DNA of 12,700 bases from Candidatus Heimdallarchaeota archaeon (GTDB lineage Archaea > Asgardarchaeota > Heimdallarchaeia > JABLTI01). The notes beneath the pieces were generated by a model. The model had not been told where the DNA came from. It did not search any database and saw only the letters and a program-made list of their open reading frames with translations. The stretch spans positions 1 to 12,700 of the forward strand of contig DAOVHJ010000032.1 in assembly GCA_030671945.1 (NCBI GenBank), in the 5' to 3' direction. Positions 5,198 through 12,066 of the stretch are shown here, in pieces; position 1 is the stretch's first letter; each line of letters begins with the position of its first letter. Position numbers and translations under genes: made by a program.

Positions 5198-6109
5198 TTA
5201 TTTTGTAACTCTTAGTAATCCTTTTTCTGCTTTTTTCAGAAAGCTTTGAATGTGACGTTTTGTTTTTGGTTGTTTTTCTGGAGATGTTTCAATTGCGGTT
5301 TGATAGTATTTTTCCGCTTCTTTCTTTTCATCAAGTTTTTCGAAAATAACAGCCAAATAATAGTTTATAGCATGATTTTTCTTTGCAAGTTTATGTGCTT
5401 TCAGCATTGCATCTTTTGCATTAGCTAATTCTTTGAGTTCTAGATATGTTTTCGCAAGATTGTAGAAAGCATCATAATTTTTAGTGTCTAGACGAGTAGC
5501 CAATATTAAATGCTCAACTGCTTTTTCGTGTTGTCCATTAAGAGCGAAAGAACAACCAAGATAGAATCGTGCCCAAAAATCTTGTGGATAGATTTCAATT
5601 GCTTTCAGACCTTTTTTGATCCCAATTTCACCATCATCTTCTGTTGCATGGGTTCGAATCTCATGGATTAGTTCATCAAATATTTCATCTTGAGATTGTT
5701 TTCGACAATAGCTAAATTCCGTATCAAACAAGGCAACTGTTTTTTCAATCAACTTTTTATCCTTTGATTTTAATTCAAGAATTAATCCTTCTTGAGAACT
5801 AATTGTGAATTTAATCCAGAAATCAGGAAAACCAAATGATTCATTAGATATTGAATAAAATGCGGGAATGGAAGAATCTTTTTCGTAGATTTTGTAATAG
5901 GAATGATACTTCACTCCTTGTTCTTTATAATTAAATAACCTGAATTCGTCCGTATAATCATACAATTTGTTTTGTATATGAATTTCCTTTGCTTTTTCAG
6001 GAACCTCAAAATCACATAAGTTCTTGAGAACTTTCTTTACGAATTGAAATGATTCCGTCGAATAAACATTTCTCGCAATCATTGTATTTATTTCTATTTT
6101 TTCTTTCAT
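5198..6109 (-). CDS. Protein with unrecognised N-terminal domain and C-terminal TPRs
   Basis: A 303-residue protein in two parts. Residues 1-130 form a mixed alpha/beta region I cannot assign. It is rich in aromatic residues (YKIYEKDSSIPAFYSIS, FGFPDFWIKFTIS) with alternating hydrophobics ending in GLILELKSKDKKL, suggesting a beta-sheet domain. Residues 178-279 contain about three tetratricopeptide repeats (178-211, 212-245, 246-279), each of 34 residues with the usual Tyr-x-Leu-Gly/Ala and Pro pattern. A basic helical C-terminus follows. TPRs imply protein-protein contacts; the head domain would supply specificity. No signal peptide or membrane helix is present. The ATG at 6109 lies about 39 bases downstream of a TATA-like palindrome. 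Its convergent neighbour is the 4766 gene. It is not closely similar to the other TPR protein at 1271-2014. Confidence 0.82.
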   Translation of the reverse strand: MKEKIEINTMIARNVYSTESFQFVKKVLKNLCDFEVPEKAKEIHIQNKLYDYTDEFRLFNYKEQGVKYHSYYKIYEKDSSIPAFYSISNESFGFPDFWIKFTISSQEGLILELKSKDKKLIEKTVALFDTEFSYCRKQSQDEIFDELIHEIRTHATEDDGEIGIKKGLKAIEIYPQDFWARFYLGCSFALNGQHEKAVEHLILATRLDTKNYDAFYNLAKTYLELKELANAKDAMLKAHKLAKKNHAINYYLAVIFEKLDEKKEAEKYYQTAIETSPEKQPKTKRHIQSFLKKAEKGLLRVTK

Positions 6110-6143
6110 CGGAAACCCACTATCAATAAACTAAGGAAATTTT

Positions 6144-6153
6144 CATTTAAATG
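6144..6153 (-). promoter_or_regulatory. TATA box of the 303-residue TPR gene
   Basis: CATTTAAATG is a perfect 10-base palindrome with a TATA core, centred about 40 bases before ATG 6109. This predicts a leader of about 13 bases. Confidence 0.35.
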
Positions 6154-6222
6154 TAATTTGCATCCAATATACTATCATATGGCAATTCTATCTAAAAATG
6201 TAATCAAATAAAGAAATGAGTA

Positions 6223-6519
6223 CTAAACCTTAGCTAGCACTTCTTTCGACGATGATAGGGCTGTTTGAATATGATTTTCTGTATTATACAGTTGTGCAGC
6301 GAATCTTAAGCCACCAAATCTGTTTGTAACAGTTACTTTGTATTTCTCTTCAAGAATCTCTACGATTTTCTTCAAGTCTTTCTTCTCGTCTACACGAACG
6401 TTGATTAACGCATCTCTTCTCTCTGGTTCATGAGGAGTAAAAGCTGCACTACTCAGCCATACTCTATCCATTAATTGTGGAAATTCTTTTTTGCGTAATT
6501 CGTCCTACCCTTCAAACAT
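6223..6519 (-). pseudogene. Collapsed class V aminotransferase: N- and C-terminal ends joined, in-frame TAG
   Basis: An 82-codon frame from ATG 6471 ends at 6223. Its last part (IVEILEEKYKVTVTNRFGG, then LRFAAQLYNTENHIQTAL) resembles the C-terminal subdomain of PLP-dependent class V aminotransferases and cysteine desulfurases, where an R-V-S-PHFYNT-E-D/E-I block is typical. The same frame continues upstream of ATG 6471 as DELRKKEFPQL and then MDRVWLSSAAFTP, which resembles their extreme N-terminus (EFP-L...-YL-NAA-TP). Before that come TAG (6507-6505) and ATG TTT GAA GGG from 6519. About 250-300 residues, including the PLP-lysine domain, would be missing. So this appears to be a gene with an internal deletion and a nonsense codon. 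The 82-residue piece could still be translated from ATG 6471 as a small orphan domain, but it cannot bind PLP. A collapsed assembly is also possible. Confidence 0.6.
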
Positions 6520-6634
6520 AAATATCACAACTAAATTCTTTTTCAAAACTAACTCTCTGAAAATAAAAAGATTAGGGAGTATCAAATAATTTTAACTGGA
6601 ATCTTTTCTAAGTTCAGTCGATTTTAGGACGAAT
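6498..6634. repeat. Widely spaced 10-bp inverted repeat in the divergent gap
   Basis: ATTCGTCCTA (6498-6507) and TAGGACGAAT (6625-6634) are perfect reverse complements 117 bases apart. They lie between the aminotransferase remnant (minus) and the HTH-PRT gene (plus). One arm contains the in-frame TAG. They could be paired binding sites for a looping regulator, or chance in AT-rich DNA. The rest of 6520-6720 shows no gene. Confidence 0.3.
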
Positions 6635-6689
6635 AATAGGTTTGAGAATAAAAGTCTAAGATTAGATTAATATTCCATTAAGCTACTAG

Positions 6690-6697
6690 TATTATTA
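6690..6697 (+). promoter_or_regulatory. Weak TATA box of the HTH-PRT gene
   Basis: TATTATTA is centred 27 bases before ATG 6721, and no Shine-Dalgarno precedes the ATG. This suits a leaderless HTH-PRT/mtnA transcript. Confidence 0.3.
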
Positions 6698-6720
6698 CTA
6701 AGAAATCAAATCAAAAAATA

Positions 6721-7494
6721 ATGATAAATGAAGAGAGGAGGTTAAAGAGAACGACTAATTATCTTAATGATGTTAAAAAACGCATTCGCTCAATTGAGCT
6801 CTTGCGCATGCTGAAGAAATATCACTCCTACGAAGAGCTCAGTAAGATTATGGGTTACTCGAAAGTTGTTCTCAATCGATATATTAGAGGTCATGTTCTT
6901 CCGGCATCTGATAGAGCTCAAGAGATAATTGATATTGCCAAACAGAATCTAGATGTAGAAAGATTAGTGAAAGATCAATTAGTATTTTTCAAAGGGTACT
7001 TTGATACAACAATGTTACTTGGCAACACTTCTCTTCTCAGACTAGTAGCTCAATATGTTGCTGATAATTTCAAGGATGCAAGAATAACAAAAATTGGGGC
7101 AGTCGCTCCTGAAGGATTGCCAATGGCAGTTCATCTCGCAACAGAATTAGGAACTGAAATTGCAATTGCCAAAAGAACTCGAGACCTAGGGGTCAGGGAA
7201 TTTGTGAAAGTGCACTTTCCACAAGAATCGACTGGAGAGCTCTTATCTCTCAATATGCCAAAAGGATTACTCACTCTTGATGATAGAGTATTAATTATCG
7301 AAGATAGTTGTAGGACTGGCACCACTCTCGAGATGATGGTAGAATTAGTAGAGAAATCAATGTCTAAAATTGGTGGAATCTTTGTACTTGCTGGTATGGG
7401 TGACAAATGGAAACCGACAATTAAGAGACTAGAAGATAAATTTGGGAAGAAGAACGTTTACATTTTCTGCGAATTACCTCTTGATCATGATTAA
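6721..7494 (+). CDS. HTH-phosphoribosyltransferase fusion regulator (GfcR/PurR-like architecture)
   Basis: A 257-residue protein with an N-terminal DNA-binding helix-turn-helix (about 36-57, HSYEELSKIMGYSKVVLNRYI) after a very basic N-terminus, joined to a type I phosphoribosyltransferase domain (about 95-250). The PRT domain has GAVAPEGLPMAVHLATELG (127-144, PPi-loop region) and the PRPP-binding signature VLIIEDSCRTGTT (190-202), with adjacent ED acids. Fusions of this kind in archaea, such as GfcR, are transcription factors thought to sense PRPP or purine-related ligands rather than enzymes. The PRT part looks closer to purine PRTs than to orotate PRTs, so residual enzyme activity cannot be excluded. 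ATG 6721 has no ribosome-binding site and a TATA-like element 27 bases upstream, so the mRNA is probably leaderless. mtnA starts 14 bases after the stop, almost certainly in one operon. Confidence 0.82.
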   Translation: MINEERRLKRTTNYLNDVKKRIRSIELLRMLKKYHSYEELSKIMGYSKVVLNRYIRGHVLPASDRAQEIIDIAKQNLDVERLVKDQLVFFKGYFDTTMLLGNTSLLRLVAQYVADNFKDARITKIGAVAPEGLPMAVHLATELGTEIAIAKRTRDLGVREFVKVHFPQESTGELLSLNMPKGLLTLDDRVLIIEDSCRTGTTLEMMVELVEKSMSKIGGIFVLAGMGDKWKPTIKRLEDKFGKKNVYIFCELPLDHD

Positions 7495-7508
7495 AATTTT
7501 TTGGGTTT

Positions 7509-8618
7509 TTGACATTGAAAGTAAAAGTAGGAAATGAAATCAAAAACTACCAATCAATCTGTTGGAGCACTAAGGGTTTTATAAATGTCATTGATCAGCG
7601 AAAGCTACCTTTTTCTTTTGAAGTTTTTACAGCAAGAACTGTCGAAGAAACTTGTTTTGCGATAAAAGAAATGGTTGTGAGGGGAGCCCCACTAATAGGA
7701 GTTACTGCAGCAAACGGTTTAGTTCTAGCAGCAAGATCATGTGAAGATAAGGAGTTTGAAGAATTTAATAATGTCATAGTAGACGCAGCTAATAAACTTT
7801 CAAAAACTCGTCCTACAGCAGTTGATCTATTTAATTCGATTCAAAGAATCTTGAAAATTATCGATAAGAATGAGTCAGTAAAAGAAAACATTGCTAATAT
7901 AGAGAAAGAAGCAGAAAATCTGAGACTTGAGACAATTGAAGAATGTAAGTTAATTGGAGAGCACGGAAATCAACTAATAAAAAGTGACTATCGAATTATG
8001 ACCATCTGCAATGCAGGAGCACTTGCCACAGTTGATATAGGAACCGCTTTAGCTCCTATAAGAAAAGCACATTCTGATGGAAAGAAAATCATTGTATATG
8101 TGAATGAGACAAGACCAAGAATGCAAGGTGCAAGATTAACTGCTTGGGAGCTATATCACGAAGATATTGAACATTATATTATAACAGATAATTCTGCAGG
8201 TCACATCATAAAAAACGGTTTAATTGATTTAGCAATTGTTGGGGCAGATAGAATAGTTTTGAATGGTGATGTGGCTAACAAGATTGGTACATATACTCTG
8301 AGTGTTCTTTGTAAGGAAAATGAGATTCCTTTCTATGTTGCAGCACCTATTAGTACTTTTGATACTACATCTAAAAGTGGAAATGACATTACTATAGAAG
8401 AAAGAGATGGGAAAGAGGTGCGCACTGCTTTAAGCGTGAATGATAAGCAAGATACCAAGCCAAAAAGACGTATTATCCATCATTCGCTTTCACCAAATTT
8501 GAATCCTGCTTTTGATGTAACCCCAAGTAAGAATATTACAGGCATTATAACCCCCAAGGGTATTTTAGAACACCCACTAGAGAAATCCATCACAAAGTTA
8601 CTCGAAAAATCCAAGTAG
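7509..8618 (+). CDS. mtnA: S-methyl-5-thioribose-1-phosphate isomerase
   Basis: Converts methylthioribose-1-phosphate to methylthioribulose-1-phosphate in methionine salvage from methylthioadenosine. The 369-residue protein belongs to the eIF2B-alpha/MtnA fold family and carries the MtnA motifs: VRGAPLIGVTAANG (57-70), RPTAVDLF (101-108), TICNAGALAT with the catalytic-type Cys167, NETRPRMQGARLTAWEL (199-215), GADRI with Asp247, NGDVANKIGTY (252-262) and NPAFDVTPSKNITGIIT (332-348). Both expected active-site residues, Cys and Asp, are present. This favours MtnA over a regulatory aIF2B subunit. Ribose-1,5-bisphosphate isomerase is a related alternative, but the NPAFDVTP ending is typical of MtnA. 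The start is TTG 7509, or TTG 7515 two codons later, since no ATG is nearby. It is cotranscribed with the HTH-PRT gene. The segment 304-330 seems somewhat longer than usual. Confidence 0.92.
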   Translation: MTLKVKVGNEIKNYQSICWSTKGFINVIDQRKLPFSFEVFTARTVEETCFAIKEMVVRGAPLIGVTAANGLVLAARSCEDKEFEEFNNVIVDAANKLSKTRPTAVDLFNSIQRILKIIDKNESVKENIANIEKEAENLRLETIEECKLIGEHGNQLIKSDYRIMTICNAGALATVDIGTALAPIRKAHSDGKKIIVYVNETRPRMQGARLTAWELYHEDIEHYIITDNSAGHIIKNGLIDLAIVGADRIVLNGDVANKIGTYTLSVLCKENEIPFYVAAPISTFDTTSKSGNDITIEERDGKEVRTALSVNDKQDTKPKRRIIHHSLSPNLNPAFDVTPSKNITGIITPKGILEHPLEKSITKLLEKSK

Positions 8619-8640
8619 TGTATTATCGCAAAGACTTTTT

Positions 8641-8650
8641 TATTAAAAAT
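8641..8650 (+). promoter_or_regulatory. TATA box of the NTF2-like gene
   Basis: TATTAAAAAT is centred about 29 bases before ATG 8675. Expected initiation near 8672 lies after TTG 8666, so translation must start at ATG 8675. A preceding six-T run may end mtnA transcripts. Confidence 0.45.
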
Positions 8651-8674
8651 ATTTACTGTTATTAGTTGATTACT

Positions 8675-9043
8675 ATGGGGAACACAGTTAAACCCGGTAT
8701 GAGTCCTGTTGAAATCGCAACTTTGCATTATGAACTTCTTATGAAGAACGACAGGGATGAATGGCTGAAAACTTTCAAAAAACATCATAGAGATCAAGCT
8801 GATCGTTATGGTTCTTCTCCTGATCTTTACTGGAGAACAGGTCGCAAATACGTCGACAAACTTGGTTATTCTTACAAATTTAAATTAGTTGATGAGAAAT
8901 ATAGCACAGTTGATCACAAGAAAATCTTCTTTCATCGACTTAGCAAAGAAGGAAAACCGCAAGGTTCTGGCCAAGTTCCAATTCACATAAGAAAAGACGA
9001 AGAAGACAATGATGAGTGGCGTGTGGACGTAGCAAGTTGGTAA
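8675..9043 (+). CDS. Small NTF2-like (SnoaL/DUF-type) protein
   Basis: A 122-residue soluble protein. It begins with a long helix (SPVEIATLHYELLMKNDRDEWLKTF), has a WRTGRKYVDKLGYSYKF segment, and continues as alternating beta strands (KFKLVDEKY, KKIFFHRL, GQVPIHIRK) ending in a Trp-containing strand, DEWRVDVASW. This helix-then-curved-sheet order with a terminal W-x-V-x-x strand is what NTF2-like/SnoaL-fold proteins show. The fold call is from pattern only, with no catalytic residues assigned. NTF2-like domains bind small ligands or other proteins. Starting at ATG 8675 rather than TTG 8666 follows from the TATA position. It lies 56 bases after mtnA on the same strand but has its own promoter and terminator, so it is probably a single-gene unit. 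Confidence 0.7.
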   Translation: MGNTVKPGMSPVEIATLHYELLMKNDRDEWLKTFKKHHRDQADRYGSSPDLYWRTGRKYVDKLGYSYKFKLVDEKYSTVDHKKIFFHRLSKEGKPQGSGQVPIHIRKDEEDNDEWRVDVASW

Positions 9044-9083
9044 TGTAAGTAAATACTGATTCATTACTAAATTGTAACCTTTT

Positions 9084-9105
9084 AGGGATTAGTTTCCCTT
9101 TTTTT
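9084..9105 (+). terminator. Intrinsic-type terminator after the NTF2-like gene
   Basis: AGGGA (9084-9088) and TCCCT (9095-9099) form a 5-bp stem with a 6-base loop, followed at once by a run of seven T and then CTTTT. It lies 41 bases past the stop codon in an otherwise empty 170-base gap. Confidence 0.55.
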
Positions 9106-9182
9106 CTTTTTCTCTGAATAATTCTTTAATTAATTAAAAAGGATAAAATAAGGATGGATTTAAAAACAGTAAGTATTATCAA

Positions 9183-9191
9183 TTTTAATAA
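9183..9191 (+). promoter_or_regulatory. TATA box of the NAC gene
   Basis: TTTTAATAA is centred 27 bases before ATG 9214, and no Shine-Dalgarno is present. A leaderless mRNA is expected. Confidence 0.4.
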
Positions 9192-9213
9192 CTAACAACA
9201 GTAGGCGAAAATT

Positions 9214-9555
9214 ATGGCAATAAACCCAAGAGATCTTCAAAAAATGATGAAGAAAATGAAAATGATTGAGTTAAAAGGAGTAGAAGAAGTCATCATTAGA
9301 TTTGCAGATCATGAATTAGCTATACCAAATGCAGAAGTTACAAAAATGCAAATGGGTGGAGAAGTTTACCAGGTTTCAGGAAATGCACAGAAGAGAGATA
9401 GAACTGATGTAGAAGTTATTGAAATTGAAATCTCTGATGAGGATATTCAATTGGTAGCTTCACAAGCAGGTGCTTCTGAACAAGAAGCAGAAGATGCATT
9501 GCTCGAAAGCGAAGGAGATATTGCTAAAGCAATTATGTTCTTAAAATCAAAATGA
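9214..9555 (+). CDS. nac: Nascent polypeptide-associated complex protein, alpha type
   Basis: Archaeal NAC forms a homodimer at the ribosomal exit tunnel and contacts emerging chains. The 113-residue protein has the usual order. A basic N-terminal ribosome-binding helix (NPRDLQKMMKKMKM) comes first. A NAC beta-barrel follows (about 17-60: MIELKGVEEVIIRFADHELAI ending in VYQVSGNAQKR). After a linker of acidic strands, a C-terminal UBA domain spans 74-111 (SDEDIQLVASQAGASEQEAEDALLES-GDIAKAIMFL). The length and domains match archaeal homologues exactly. It is monocistronic and convergent with the PAPS-reductase-family gene, whose stop is 12 bases away. It is a good archaeal marker, since bacteria lack NAC. 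Confidence 0.96.
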   Translation: MAINPRDLQKMMKKMKMIELKGVEEVIIRFADHELAIPNAEVTKMQMGGEVYQVSGNAQKRDRTDVEVIEIEISDEDIQLVASQAGASEQEAEDALLESEGDIAKAIMFLKSK

Positions 9556-9567
9556 GTTATTTTATAA

Positions 9568-11589
9568 TTACGAGTTATTTTCTTTCGAGAATAGCTCATC
9601 AATTTCTCTATGACCAAATTTTATTACAGGACAACGGTTATGGCACTCCCTACATTGTGTGCAAAGAGAAACTTCAATTTCCGTCTGATTTGTAGTGGGT
9701 TGAATTCTAATAGCTTCACTTGAACAGTGAACAAGACATGTTTTACATCCGGTGCATTCTTCTGATCTGAAGACTTCTAAAACCAGTTTCTTCAGCAATT
9801 TATTCACTGTACCAGGATTTTTTCCTTTAGCGGTTATTGCTCCATCTGCTGAAATTGATATTGTGATTCCTTTCTCATCGATTCCTCTTAAAATTCCTAA
9901 TTCTTCATCATAGTCAGTTTCTGCGAATATTTGCCAGAACTGCGTTAATCTCAGAAGATTTAGTGGTGAATTAAAGGTCCCCTCGAGTATTACCTCTCCT
10001 GTTTGGCATGTTGTGAATCCTTCAAATAATCTGAAATTTAAGTTCCAGTCACCAATTGTTTTCTCTTCTCTTTTCTCATAATCCAGACTTACTCCAACCT
10101 CAGCTGCAAGATCTTTGATCTTCTTTGGTAATCGTTTCCATCGCCAGAGTCCCCATGTGATCCATTCTTTTGGCAGTGAATTTTCCTTTTGCCATTTTTC
10201 GAGGAAATCCATCCATTTTTTCCATAAAACTGGTTTCATTTTTTTAATTATCTCAAATGTGGCTTGATTACTTGCTGGGCATAACCAGCAACCAATTCGT
10301 GAGAGCCCTTCTTCATAAAGCGGGTTGTATTCTAATTCTTCCTTAAAAATATACATCCACACATGTAAGGCTGTCCATTTTTGGATTGGGGTGAAATTCA
10401 CTTGGTTTGGTATCCATGGATTGGACCAGAGAGTTTTGCTTTCAAATCTTGCTATGCTCTCATATCCTCTTTGCCCTATAATGCTCAAGGTTTTCTCTCC
10501 TAGGCATTCCTCAATTAAATCATTAATTGGACCAATTTTCAGTATTTTACAACAATAACGATAATCTTTCCCTGGTGGGCCATAGTTATCAGTACTCGAC
10601 CAGAATTTTTCCTCTGAAATATCCATACGACAGTAATTATCTCTTAAATTTAGCTTCGAGATTAGTTCCTCTACATAATCGATTGTTTCACTGAATTCTA
10701 GACTTGTATTAACAAAGATTATTTTAAAATCCAGATTCGGAGTTTTCCTAGCTAATTGTAAACACACTAGAGAATCTTTTCCGCCACTAAACGAAACAGA
10801 CACAGGCATGTCGTTGTGATTCACTCTAGCTTTGTTTATTGCTTTTATTGCTCTTGTTTCGTATGTTTCTATGATTTTTCTATTTGCTTCAACAGCTTTT
10901 TCCCATGAAGGATGAATGGTTTTTAGAGTATAATCAAGATTTTGATCGAATTTTCTCAAGAAGTGTTTAGGTTTTAAAACAACTCCTTTCTTAATGTCTT
11001 TGAGTTTTTTTGCATTTATTCTCATATTCCCTATCGAGAGTACTTCTCCTTCGGGAGATAATGCTACTGCTACTTCTCCTTTTCTTAGAGTTTCATCTAT
11101 TTTGATAACACCAGGTGCGAGAACATTATAGCCATTTGCTATATAGCTCACAGCACCCTTATCAACGGTAAGAGTTTTCTTCTTGTTTTTTGAGTTCTCA
11201 AAAATCCTCTTTGCTCCAATCATTCTTGGAGCAAAATCCCAATCTTCTAGCAATAGATTATACCTTAGAGCCCCTACGACATGACCATCAATAATTATTT
11301 CATCCAATAAATCATCGTAGCTCACTTCGTTTAGAAGGATAACTCTATCTTTAACTAATCCAAGTGCTTCTGCACTTCCAGCTCCAAATTTCTCATCAAG
11401 AATTAATGCTATTCTTTCAATGTCTTTATTGAAAGCAGGACGAACATCACCTGGAGGAGCAATTTTGACTTTCCTCACTTGTTCTCCACAAAGTCCACAA
11501 GTTCTCTGATCAAGAATTGGCAGATTACATGAATCGCACCAATTCAACTTAATAGCTCCCAAAAAAGGAGCTGTTTTGGACTTTTTCAT
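9568..11589 (-). CDS. Zn-ribbon/PUA/PAPS-reductase-family protein with C-terminal 2[4Fe-4S] ferredoxin
   Basis: A 673-residue archaeal multidomain protein. In order: a zinc ribbon (C18, C21, C31, C34); a PUA-like domain (about 138-212, ending near KGVVLKPKHFLRKF) suggesting RNA contact; a PAPS-reductase/ATP-pyrophosphatase domain with PP-loop SGGKDS (268-273); then CC at 346-347 and CxxC at 434-437. That CC...CxxC pattern resembles the [4Fe-4S] ligands of assimilatory APS reductases. A poorly defined region (500-600) leads to a ferredoxin with C612-x2-C-x2-C-x3-C622 and C643-x2-C-x2-C-x3-C653-P. Sulfate reduction is one option. The PUA and zinc ribbon make a tRNA- or rRNA-thiolation-like reaction at least as plausible; the substrate is unknown. 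No sulfate-assimilation genes lie nearby. It is probably leaderless, with a TATA box upstream of ATG 11589. Confidence 0.87.
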   Translation of the reverse strand: MKKSKTAPFLGAIKLNWCDSCNLPILDQRTCGLCGEQVRKVKIAPPGDVRPAFNKDIERIALILDEKFGAGSAEALGLVKDRVILLNEVSYDDLLDEIIIDGHVVGALRYNLLLEDWDFAPRMIGAKRIFENSKNKKKTLTVDKGAVSYIANGYNVLAPGVIKIDETLRKGEVAVALSPEGEVLSIGNMRINAKKLKDIKKGVVLKPKHFLRKFDQNLDYTLKTIHPSWEKAVEANRKIIETYETRAIKAINKARVNHNDMPVSVSFSGGKDSLVCLQLARKTPNLDFKIIFVNTSLEFSETIDYVEELISKLNLRDNYCRMDISEEKFWSSTDNYGPPGKDYRYCCKILKIGPINDLIEECLGEKTLSIIGQRGYESIARFESKTLWSNPWIPNQVNFTPIQKWTALHVWMYIFKEELEYNPLYEEGLSRIGCWLCPASNQATFEIIKKMKPVLWKKWMDFLEKWQKENSLPKEWITWGLWRWKRLPKKIKDLAAEVGVSLDYEKREEKTIGDWNLNFRLFEGFTTCQTGEVILEGTFNSPLNLLRLTQFWQIFAETDYDEELGILRGIDEKGITISISADGAITAKGKNPGTVNKLLKKLVLEVFRSEECTGCKTCLVHCSSEAIRIQPTTNQTEIEVSLCTQCRECHNRCPVIKFGHREIDELFSKENNS

Positions 11590-11613
11590 TCTAATTTCAT
11601 TCCAATATCTAAC

Positions 11614-11623
11614 AAGTATTTAA
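11614..11623 (-). promoter_or_regulatory. TATA box of the PAPS-reductase-family gene
   Basis: TTAAATACTT on the minus strand is centred about 29 bases before ATG 11589. The gene therefore has its own promoter despite following atpF on the same strand. Confidence 0.45.
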
Positions 11624-11659
11624 CAGAAATGAAAAGCTGAATAAAAGCTTGATGAATAC

Positions 11660-11679
11660 TAATCAGATTTTTCCGATTA
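11660..11679 (-). terminator. Weak hairpin at the 3' end of atpF
   Basis: TAATC (11660-11664) and GATTA (11675-11679) flank a stretch with two further pairs after a mismatch. It starts just after the atpF stop. It may mark the end of the atpH-atpF transcript, but no long U-tract follows. Confidence 0.25.
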
Positions 11680-11680
11680 A

Positions 11681-12037
11681 CTATATTTTAGGTGGTTTAG
11701 ATTCTTTATTCTTCTCTGCTGAAATATCTACACCAATTGCACGTTTAATCAAGTCTGTAAGAGGATCAATACCTTCTGCAACTTCCTTTTTATCTGAGGT
11801 TCGAATTTCGACTATAATTGGGAATGTTTTCTTACTTGATCTAAAATCATCTATCAAGTCGTGATGTAATCTAGCTATCTCATCTTCAACTATGAGAATG
11901 CCAATTTCAGGATCTTGAGTTAATTCCAAAATCCTCTCACCTGCTTGTTCCGGGCTTTCAATAATATAACATTCTTTCAAACCGCCAAGACGAAGACCCA
12001 TTGACACATCCGCTTTGGTTAAACTTACAATTTTCAT
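11681..12037 (-). CDS. atpF: A-type ATP synthase subunit F
   Basis: Central-stalk subunit of the archaeal A1AO ATP synthase, joining subunit D in the rotor. The 118-residue protein has the family layout: MKIVSLTKADVSMGLRLGGL (1-20) forming the Rossmann-like first strand and helix, IGILIVEDEIARLHHDLIDDF (45-65), FPIIVEI (72-78), and the IDPLTDLIKRAIGVDI end (90-105) that inserts into the rotor in homologues. The start is uncertain. GTG 12052 and ATG 12046 are in frame upstream, but ATG 12037 gives the family N-terminus MKIV. It is 29 bases downstream of atpH. In many archaea subunit F is followed by A, B and D; here the next gene is unrelated. Confidence 0.9.
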   Translation of the reverse strand: MKIVSLTKADVSMGLRLGGLKECYIIESPEQAGERILELTQDPEIGILIVEDEIARLHHDLIDDFRSSKKTFPIIVEIRTSDKKEVAEGIDPLTDLIKRAIGVDISAEKNKESKPPKI

Positions 12038-12066
12038 CGCATTCATTCCCACACAAAGGATTTTGC

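Noticed and set aside
6505..6507. TAG in the aminotransferase remnant as a pyrrolysine codon
   Set aside because: No pyrrolysine-specific element or pyl gene is visible, and the gene is also missing its catalytic domain, so a nonsense mutation is simpler.
8480..8797. Minus-strand 105-codon frame across the mtnA end and the next gene
   Set aside because: Overlaps conserved mtnA C-terminal motifs (NPAFDVTP) and the NTF2-like start; no ribosome-binding site or promoter.
9554..9581. Direct repeat GAGTTATTTT at the convergent ends of the NAC and PAPS-reductase-family genes
   Set aside because: Ten AT-rich bases, one copy inside coding sequence; likely chance, with no mobile-element features around it.
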